From contig DNGI01000537.1 of assembly GCA_003486645.1 (NCBI GenBank), forward strand, positions 7,267 to 18,631: a DNA stretch of 11,365 nt. Reading direction: 5' to 3'. How positions within the stretch are numbered: the stretch's first letter is position 1; each line of letters opens with the position of its first letter. The DNA is from Cyanobacteria bacterium UBA11370 (lineage in GTDB: Bacteria > Cyanobacteriota > Cyanobacteriia > Cyanobacteriales > Coleofasciculaceae). This document shows positions 6,627 to 11,365 of this stretch, piece by piece. Below the pieces are notes generated by a model. It saw nothing but the letters and a program-made list of their open reading frames with translations. It was not told the origin of the DNA and did no database searches. Made by a program: the position numbers and the translations under genes.

Positions 6627-7913
6627 TTACTCCGCTTCCCTCAGACGAACCCCGCCTGAATTTTCCACAATTGCCCCTCGCTGGCTCAGATTAAGCTTCA
6701 TTTCCTTCGATAATCCTGAATTGTATCCAAATAGTGCCTTCTCCACGATCGCACCTCTCTGGTCACAATCCTTAAGGTTAGCACCGAGCAAATTTGCACG
6801 GCTCAAATCAGCATCCTTTAGGTCAGTATTCTGTAAATTCGCCGTTCCCAGGTTAGCACGGGTGAGATTAGCACGACCCAGATTAGCACTGCCTAAATTA
6901 GTACGACTGAGATTAGCGCAGTTGAGGTTGGCTCCGCACAGATTAGCACTGATTAGATGGGCATTACTCAAATTCGCATCACTCAGGTTAGCACGGCTGA
7001 GATTAGTACCACCCAGGTTAGCACCGATCAAATCCGCACCACTCAGGTTAGTACTAATCAAGTTAGCACTAATCAAGTTAGCCGCACTCAGATCAGCACC
7101 ATTAAGATCAGCACCGATTAGATTAGCGCCGCTAAGGTCTGCACGACTCAGGTTAGCACTGATCAAGGTCGCTCCATTTAGGTTAGCAAGGCTCAAGTCA
7201 GTACGACTCAGATCCGCCAAACTGAAGTTAGAACCATTGAGGTTAGCAAGGCTCAGGTTAGCACCACTCAAGTTAGCATGGTGAAAATTGTTACCGCTGA
7301 GGTCAGTCCCGCCGAGGTTAGCGCCGCTGAGGTTCGCTTTATTCAGATTCGTTCCTCTCAGATTCGTACTGCTAAGATTAGCATTGCTGAGGTTCGTACT
7401 GCTGAGATTCGCCCCGCTGAGGTTAACACCGCTGAGGTTGACACTAATCAAATCTGCTTCACTTAGGTTAGCACCGCTAAGGTTAGCGCCACTGAGGTTA
7501 ACACTAATTAGATCCGCACCATTGAGATTAGCACCACTCAAGTTAGCACCACTCAGGTTAGCACTGATTAGATCCGCCCCACTCAAATCCGCCCCACTCA
7601 AATCTGCCCCACTCAGGTTAGCAAGACTGAGATTAGCACTACTCAGGTTAGCACCACTCAGGTTAGCATCACTCAAGTCAGCAAGACTCAGGTTAGTATG
7701 ACTTAGATTCGCAACACTCAGATCCGTTCCACTGAGGTTAGCACCACTGAGGTTATCGCCACCAAGGTCTTCACCACTCAGCTTGATCCCGACAAAATCT
7801 TTCGCCAGACTTAAACCTGCAATTTTCGCCAGCTTCGGAAAGTCCTCGGTTCTTACCCCCATAATTTGCCGGATCAAATCTTGAACGTCCGGACCAAACT
7901 CTTCATCAGTCAT
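6627..7913 (-). CDS. Long pentapeptide-repeat protein
   Basis: A 428-residue protein made almost entirely of pentapeptide repeats with consensus A(D/N)LSG. Residues 1-42 form a non-repetitive N-terminus, probably helical. From L45 to L380 every fifth residue is Leu or, rarely, Phe, giving 68 consecutive pentapeptides with no break in register. The known fold of the family is a right-handed quadrilateral beta-helix with four pentapeptides per turn, so about 17 turns are expected. The C-terminal tail (383-428) is not repetitive, except that QRGAIVE occurs twice (385-391 and 411-417). No signal peptide or membrane segment is visible, so it is probably cytoplasmic. The ATG at 7913 is the clear start. 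The biochemical role of most cyanobacterial pentapeptide proteins is unknown; gyrase protection as in MfpA/Qnr cannot be inferred from the repeats alone. The gene stands apart from its neighbours, with 428 bp upstream and 333 bp downstream. Confidence 0.95.
   Translation of the reverse strand: MTDEEFGPDVQDLIRQIMGVRTEDFPKLAKIAGLSLAKDFVGIKLSGEDLGGDNLSGANLSGTDLSVANLSHTNLSLADLSDANLSGANLSSANLSLANLSGADLSGADLSGADLISANLSGANLSGANLNGADLISVNLSGANLSGANLSEADLISVNLSGVNLSGANLSSTNLSNANLSSTNLRGTNLNKANLSGANLGGTDLSGNNFHHANLSGANLSLANLNGSNFSLADLSRTDLSLANLNGATLISANLSRADLSGANLIGADLNGADLSAANLISANLISTNLSGADLIGANLGGTNLSRANLSDANLSNAHLISANLCGANLNCANLSRTNLGSANLGRANLTRANLGTANLQNTDLKDADLSRANLLGANLKDCDQRGAIVEKALFGYNSGLSKEMKLNLSQRGAIVENSGGVRLREAE
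6768..7787 (-). repeat. 15-bp coding tandem repeat of the pentapeptide gene
   Basis: The DNA has a 15-bp period, on the plus strand close to GCACCACTCAGGTTA with substitutions, running about 1 kb and encoding residues 43-382. The repeats are degenerate rather than identical, which implies old expansion followed by drift with the reading frame kept. The periodicity also creates long open frames on the opposite strand that are not genes. Confidence 0.85.
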
Positions 7914-8115
7914 ATCGCCACTCTTGCTGACTTAGATAGGGCTTTTATTGTCGCTTAAAGAGGTGACACGCGATCGCTATCTCGATCACAATACTTCTTT
8001 TTTACACCAATTGCCACCTGATCTCATCCCTTAGAGGTAGGAGCGATCAGCTCACTGTGCTAGGGGTCGGTTACTATACACTATTTCTAATTCTCTCATG
8101 AAGCAAGTCATACCA

Positions 8116-8143
8116 TTTTGGATTTTGGATTTTAGATTTTGGA
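8116..8143. repeat. Heptanucleotide tandem repeat, 4 copies
   Basis: Four contiguous 7-bp units: TTTTGGA, TTTTGGA, TTTTAGA, TTTTGGA. The same units occur at 11331-11365. Such short tandemly repeated heptamers are a known class of intergenic repeat in filamentous cyanobacteria. This tract is in the gap upstream of the pentapeptide gene, about 200 bp from its start. Confidence 0.85.
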
Positions 8144-8229
8144 TTGGGGAAGATTTACTCTGTCAGAGTTTGAGTTACTTAGGTATCGCATTTCTTTTTT
8201 CAATTGGTATCATTATGTAACAGGTTAGT

Positions 8230-8264
8230 GCTCATCACTGACAGTTCACAAGTCACTGATGAGC
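8230..8264. terminator. Possible hairpin terminator downstream of the DUF4351 gene
   Basis: Arms 8230-8242 and 8252-8264 pair over 13 positions with one mismatch around a 9-nt loop; the outer 8 bp (GCTCATCA with TGATGAGC) are perfect. It begins 78 bp past the DUF4351 stop codon. On the plus strand it is followed by CCTTTTCTT, but on the transcribed minus strand no T-run follows, so termination of the DUF4351 transcript is uncertain. TCACTGA is also directly repeated at 8235 and 8253. Confidence 0.3.
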
Positions 8265-8341
8265 CTTTTCTTCACCCATCCTTTGTTGATTTGTAGGAGT
8301 GGTTAAAAAAGATTTTTGTCAGTCCACGCCTCCCTCCAATT

Positions 8342-9523
8342 TTAACCCAGCGATTCTCTCAACAACTTCAACAATTCAGAGCGCGATAACTCTGGCAATT
8401 GCAACAACAATCTCTTCAACTGCTGGGGTGGTAATATTAATAACGAATCCACAATCCCTAAAAGTTCTTCATCTAAATTCCCAAAGCGAAATTGCAGCAA
8501 CTTTTCTACCCCTAAACGCTGTCCTTGCTGAATGTCTAGAGTGCCACCTTCTAATTGAGATAATTGCACTAGCCATACGGTTAATTCTTGTGGAGGTAAT
8601 GTTAACAAAGGCTCGATAATTGCTGCCATTTCAGAAGGCAATTCACCAAATTTAACTTTCAGAAAGTTTTCTAGAATTAGGCGCTGTCCTTGCTGAACTC
8701 CTTGTTCAATACCTTGCTGAACTCCTTGCTGAACTCCTTGCTGAACTCCTTGCTGAATCCCTTGCTGAACCCCCTCTTCAATACCTTGCCGAATACCTTC
8801 CTCTCGTGCTTGTTGAATTGCTGCATTTAGTTGTTGCCGATAAAGAGGTGCTAAAGCCATAATTAACTCCCTATCTTCTGTCTCTAACTCTTGATTCGCT
8901 GTCAAGTTCACTTGCAAATTATATAATAATTCTAACGCATTCTCTCGTAATGAGTTATCCTCTGGTAGTGCCCCTACTTCTTGAATCGCCTGTTTTTGCA
9001 CCCCTCCTTTTCCTAAAATCCTCAGCCAGAGAGTTTCTGAAGTACGTGGCAATTGGTGAATGGCAATAAGTCCAGTTAACAACGAACGTCCCAGAACATA
9101 GACTCCCGACATCTCAAGAGATTCAGAAAATGATTGAAGGTTAAAGCCTTCTAATAAAGCAGATGAAGCCGTTGGAGTGAGAATCCATAACTGAGGTAAT
9201 TCTACGCTATCAAGTCGCCTATCTTCTCGTTTTGCCTGCCGTTCTAATTCAGCATGAACATCGAAAAGCTTACCCATACAACTCCGAATTTGACTGGGTG
9301 TGACAGCATTGCGAAAAGGTTCAAAAATAGCAGAAGTTCTAGCTAATTGTCCGAGTAATCCCAGTCGTTGTAGGTAATCAGAATGGCTAGATTTGGGCGT
9401 AAACCAAACATCAATTTCTCGCACTTCCCCTGACACATCACGGCTGATTTCAACATCGCCAATTGGGGATAATAATTCTTTCAGATAGTCCTTTGCAAAT
9501 TGATCGTGAACAAATCGCGTCAT
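8342..9523 (-). CDS. DUF4351 protein with nuclease-like N-terminus and tetrapeptide-repeat linker
   Basis: 393 residues from the ATG at 9523. The N-terminal part (about 1-200) starts FVHDQFAKDYLKELL and contains VSGEVREIDVWFTP (30-43). This acidic and hydrophobic pattern resembles the PD-(D/E)XK-like N-termini of cyanobacterial DUF4351 and Rpn/YhgA-like proteins; catalysis is inferred, and I cannot assign a full active site. A linker of about nine G-[IV]-x-[QE] tetrapeptides (243-280) follows, coded by 12-bp repeats. The C-terminus has two tandem copies of a DUF4351-like unit (about 277-325 and 332-385). Each starts QQGQRL and shares the pattern L-x-x-[KR]FG-x-L followed by LxLPPQ. The Gly/Gln linker often causes such proteins to be misnamed flagellar assembly protein H. 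No membrane segment is visible. The Uma2 gene ends 94 bp upstream, so co-transcription is possible. A role in transposition or recombination is suggested by the family's Rpn links but is not shown here. Confidence 0.88.
   Translation of the reverse strand: MTRFVHDQFAKDYLKELLSPIGDVEISRDVSGEVREIDVWFTPKSSHSDYLQRLGLLGQLARTSAIFEPFRNAVTPSQIRSCMGKLFDVHAELERQAKREDRRLDSVELPQLWILTPTASSALLEGFNLQSFSESLEMSGVYVLGRSLLTGLIAIHQLPRTSETLWLRILGKGGVQKQAIQEVGALPEDNSLRENALELLYNLQVNLTANQELETEDRELIMALAPLYRQQLNAAIQQAREEGIRQGIEEGVQQGIQQGVQQGVQQGVQQGIEQGVQQGQRLILENFLKVKFGELPSEMAAIIEPLLTLPPQELTVWLVQLSQLEGGTLDIQQGQRLGVEKLLQFRFGNLDEELLGIVDSLLILPPQQLKRLLLQLPELSRSELLKLLRESLG
8684..8797 (-). repeat. 12-bp coding minisatellite in the DUF4351 gene
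   Basis: Tandem 12-bp units encode G-[IV]-x-[QE] tetrapeptides. Three consecutive copies of CTTGCTGAACTC (plus strand) at 8713-8748 are identical, flanked by degenerate copies. Identical adjacent units suggest recent slippage or unequal exchange. Because the unit is a multiple of 3, copy-number change would alter only the linker length. Confidence 0.85.
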
Positions 9524-9617
9524 TTTTTAGTCTTGATATCTTGGCGAGTAATACTTAAGAAAAAGTGCAAAATCTCAGTGAAAAGGAATCATGAATTGGA
9601 TGGCGCGATCGCTCACC

Positions 9618-10472
9618 CTATAAGACTTCATTGGGATCAATTCCTTGCTCCCGCAATAATGCCGCTAAACGTTCCGCACGTTGCCGTTCTTGTTCAACTA
9701 ACTGTTCAGCTTGTTCGGCACGTTGTCGTTCTTGTTCAATTAACTGTTCAGCTTGTTCGGCACGTTGTCGTTCTTGTTCAGTGCGTTCCCGCTCTAACTC
9801 TAATTGTCTCTCAACTTCAGTCGCTCGCTCATCTCCAGTTAACAATAAATTGCCATTGCGATCGCACCAACGCAACCAATTATAATGTTTACTCTCAAAC
9901 TCACCGTCCCATAATGTTAATCCTAACTCTACCCCTTCCATCCAGTTAGTTTCTAACTGAAAGTAGTTCCCTTCTCGTAATCCATATACCCGTACAACAG
10001 ACTCATCCAATTTCTTCAGAGGATCAAATACGACATAGTACGCCACTCCAGCACGAGCATAATCTTTCAATTTAGTGTCTAATTCTTTCCCTTTTTTATT
10101 TGATACAATCTCAATCGCTACTTCCGGTAATTTCCCTAACTCCCAAACAAAATAGGAGCGATTTTTCTTTTGACTCCAATCATCTGGCATGGCTACCTCT
10201 AAAGACAGCATCACATCCGGAACCAAGGCGGATCGTTTAATCGCATAAAATAGTCCTACATTAGCAGCCGCTAGAAAAGGACTTTCTAACTTTAAAGAAG
10301 TGTAGAGGCACTCCACTAAAAATCGCTGCTGTTTCTCTTGAATGAAACTATCCACAGGGGTATCGTCTTCTACTACCAGATGGTCAATGTTAGGAGATTT
10401 TACCTCAAATTGTGGCTCATCTGATATAGATTCAGGTTCAACCGTTACTAATTGCGTGTTGGCGGGAGACAT
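9618..10472 (-). CDS. Uma2-family PD-(D/E)XK endonuclease-like protein with coiled-coil tail
   Basis: 284 residues from the ATG at 10472. The core (about 40-205) matches the Uma2 (DUF820) family, a restriction-endonuclease-like fold that is highly expanded in cyanobacteria. Visible motifs are VPDVMLSLEV (Asp86), PEVAIEIVS (Glu121) followed by Lys126/Lys127, and DYARAGVAYYVVFDP (137-151), so the Asp...Glu-x-Lys type site appears intact. Residues 215-275 form a highly charged Glu/Gln/Arg coiled coil with a 14-residue repeat (AEQLIEQERQRAEQ type), ending in LLREQGIDPNEV, a frequent tail of this family. In-vivo substrates of Uma2 proteins are not established; nuclease activity is inferred from the fold. 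The DUF4351 gene follows at 94 bp. Upstream, on the minus strand, TAAAAT (10505-10510) is a possible -10 with no good -35; a TTGACA (10570-10575) lies too far up to pair with it. Confidence 0.92.
   Translation of the reverse strand: MSPANTQLVTVEPESISDEPQFEVKSPNIDHLVVEDDTPVDSFIQEKQQRFLVECLYTSLKLESPFLAAANVGLFYAIKRSALVPDVMLSLEVAMPDDWSQKKNRSYFVWELGKLPEVAIEIVSNKKGKELDTKLKDYARAGVAYYVVFDPLKKLDESVVRVYGLREGNYFQLETNWMEGVELGLTLWDGEFESKHYNWLRWCDRNGNLLLTGDERATEVERQLELERERTEQERQRAEQAEQLIEQERQRAEQAEQLVEQERQRAERLAALLREQGIDPNEVL
9676..9780 (-). repeat. 42-bp coding tandem repeat in the Uma2 tail, 2.5 copies
   Basis: Two full 42-bp units (9676-9717 and 9718-9759) differ at only two positions, and a 21-bp partial third unit follows (9760-9780). 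Each unit encodes 14 residues, two coiled-coil heptads. The near identity indicates recent duplication, and the unit length preserves both reading frame and heptad register. Confidence 0.9.
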
Positions 10473-10586
10473 AGCTTATAAGATTAAAACATTAGGGTGA
10501 TGCTATTTTAGCGTAGACTCACCCGTAAGGAACATCTACAAGAATTCCCTACATTGCTGTAGATTTGAATGTCAATAGTTATTTAA

Positions 10587-10617
10587 AATCAATCCTAGTT
10601 TGAGTATTAGATTGATT
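10587..10617 (-). terminator. Possible weak hairpin terminator after the hydrolase gene
   Basis: AATCAATC (10587-10594) and GATTGATT (10610-10617) are perfect 8-bp arms around a 15-nt loop, starting 9 bp past the hydrolase stop codon. On the minus strand the hairpin is followed by the AT-rich TTAAAT rather than a strong T-run. The stem is AT-rich, so stability and termination are doubtful. Confidence 0.3.
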
Positions 10618-10626
10618 GTAAAAATG

Positions 10627-11331
10627 TTAAACTAAATAGGATACCCAAGACGGTAAAACCTCAAGTGAACCATACCAAATTCCCTGTCTTCTGGGTGAAT
10701 GTAAAACCCCATCTAAGGTAAGATTAACAGCACCGTCTAAATGAGCGGCTTCAATAGGAGTAATCCCATCTCCCCAACAGTTCCCTTCTCCACAGGTTAA
10801 TTTGTAACTGCTATACGCTAACCATTGACCTAATCGTTGTTGACCATAAATAGCCTTACCTGCCACACAAACATACTTAACCTTGGGATAAAATGCTCCT
10901 GGATAGTGAATTTTCACAAAATCAAGATTGCGTTTTGTCCAGCGTTCTTGGCTAATATGAGGTGTCCCTAATGTTACCAAGGTTGCTACATAAGGATGAG
11001 CGTGCCATAATCCGACAAATGAATCCGTCACATCTCCATGAATCGTATAGGGTTTTTCACCCAGATAAATTCGAGCAATCCAACCCCCCGCCGAGTGACC
11101 GATTAAGTTAACCTGAGAAACGTTATAGTGATCAAGCACTTGTTTTACTGTTTGATCGAGTTTCCGCAAAATTGGCACCATTGAGCGACCTCCTACTGTA
11201 GGTATCCAATCCCGTTGTCGCAGAGGTACAGTTACTGTGGGAAACCCTAACTGTTGTAAAGACTCTTCTAAAAGAAGGTATTCAATGTCCCCAGCAAAAT
11301 AGCCCGGTAAAATGACAGTTGGTAATGGCAT
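10627..11331 (-). CDS. Alpha/beta hydrolase, lipase/esterase-like (PGAP1-like group)
   Basis: 234 residues from the ATG at 11331, the usual size of a compact cyanobacterial lipase-like hydrolase. It begins PTVILPGYFAG (4-14), a strand followed by the oxyanion-hole type turn. The nucleophile elbow is GHSAGG (78-83, Ser80). The likely acid is Asp188 in WGDGITP and the likely base is His211 in VLHSPRRQGIWYG, giving a complete Ser-Asp-His triad. The LGTPH motif (121-125) is also typical of lipases of this group. No signal peptide or membrane segment is seen, so a cytoplasmic or stromal-type location is likely. Similar proteins occur in plants, probably in plastids (from memory). The substrate, a lipid or other ester, cannot be told from sequence. 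A heptanucleotide repeat tract begins at the first base of the start codon and fills the visible upstream region, so no promoter or ribosome binding site can be seen. Confidence 0.92.
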   Translation of the reverse strand: MPLPTVILPGYFAGDIEYLLLEESLQQLGFPTVTVPLRQRDWIPTVGGRSMVPILRKLDQTVKQVLDHYNVSQVNLIGHSAGGWIARIYLGEKPYTIHGDVTDSFVGLWHAHPYVATLVTLGTPHISQERWTKRNLDFVKIHYPGAFYPKVKYVCVAGKAIYGQQRLGQWLAYSSYKLTCGEGNCWGDGITPIEAAHLDGAVNLTLDGVLHSPRRQGIWYGSLEVLPSWVSYLV

Positions 11332-11365
11332 TTTGGATTTTAGATTTTAGATTTTGGATTTTGGA
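11331..11365. repeat. Heptanucleotide tandem repeat at the hydrolase start, 5 or more copies
   Basis: Five contiguous units TTTTGGA, TTTTAGA, TTTTAGA, TTTTGGA, TTTTGGA run to the window edge and may continue beyond it. The first base of the tract is also the first base of the hydrolase ATG on the minus strand. On the coding strand the leader therefore reads as repeats of TCCAAAA/TCTAAAA, with no Shine-Dalgarno sequence. Confidence 0.9.

Larger units (their letters stand above)
7914..8341. other. 428-bp gap between the DUF4351 gene and the pentapeptide gene
   Basis: No supported gene on either strand. It contains a HIP1 octamer (7970-7977), the heptamer tract 8116-8143, a 13-bp palindrome ACTCTG-T-CAGAGT (8157-8169) and the inverted repeat 8230-8264. 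The pentapeptide promoter should lie here; TATAGT on the minus strand near 8078-8083 is a possible -10, but I see no matching -35 element. Confidence 0.55.

Noticed and set aside
6721..7701. Long plus-strand open frames across the pentapeptide gene (6721-7284, 7278-7466, 7288-7701)
   Set aside because: They are antisense products of the 15-bp periodicity, giving monotonous Leu/Arg/Ala/Pro sequences. The minus-strand frame is a textbook pentapeptide protein.
8299..8619. Plus-strand open frame at the 3' end of the DUF4351 gene
   Set aside because: It is mostly antisense to the conserved DUF4351 units and has no family signature.
8684..9780. Regular repeats as a CRISPR array
   Set aside because: The 12-bp and 42-bp units are contiguous, without unique spacers, and lie inside reading frames.
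9500..9949. Plus-strand open frames over the Uma2 tail (9500-9949, 9631-9885)
   Set aside because: Their repetitive Val/Gln or Cys/Ser/Arg sequence mirrors the 42-bp repeat coding the Uma2 coiled coil.

Overview
The window looks like chromosomal DNA from a cyanobacterium, most likely a filamentous or colonial Oscillatoriales-type lineage. The strongest sign is the HIP1 octamer GCGATCGC, which I count 11 times in 11.4 kb (starting at 323, 478, 1831, 2113, 2762, 3525, 4399, 4635, 7970, 9605 and 9858). Other signs are the heptanucleotide tracts (TTTTGGA/TTTTAGA), the TTG/CAA-rich intergenic repeats, a long pentapeptide-repeat protein, a Uma2 protein, a DUF4351 protein and a PAS/GAF-coupled class III nucleotide cyclase. 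The genus cannot be fixed from the sequence alone.

All eight protein genes lie on the minus strand. In transcription order (high to low coordinates) they are: an alpha/beta hydrolase (11331-10627); a Uma2-family PD-(D/E)XK protein with a coiled-coil tail (10472-9618); a DUF4351 protein with a tetrapeptide-repeat linker (9523-8342); a 428-residue pentapeptide-repeat protein (7913-6627); a small Ras/Rab-like GTPase (6293-5757); a soluble PAS-PAS/GAF-PAS adenylate cyclase (5530-3203); an ABC transporter ATPase (3004-2018); and its multi-spanning ABC-2 type permease (1931-66). I see no tRNA, rRNA, CRISPR array, transposase or phage gene.

Only two pairs are spaced like operons: ATPase and permease (86 bp apart), which should form one exporter, and Uma2 and DUF4351 (94 bp apart). 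The other gaps are 154 to 428 bp. They hold short repeats and hairpins: a perfect 15-bp inverted repeat at 3142-3174, a 13-bp imperfect one at 8230-8264, an 8-bp one at 10587-10617, and heptamer tracts at 8116-8143 and 11331-11365. Four genes have an upstream in-frame TTG, but an internal ATG looks the better start. Shine-Dalgarno sequences are weak or absent throughout, which is common in cyanobacteria.

The most system-like arrangement is the GTPase followed by the adenylate cyclase, which could be a signalling pair; this is inference from adjacency only. The other notable theme is proteins built from DNA minisatellites: 15-bp units in the pentapeptide gene, 12-bp units in the DUF4351 gene and 42-bp units in the Uma2 gene. 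Their lengths may vary between strains. I did not find a clearly new multi-gene system.
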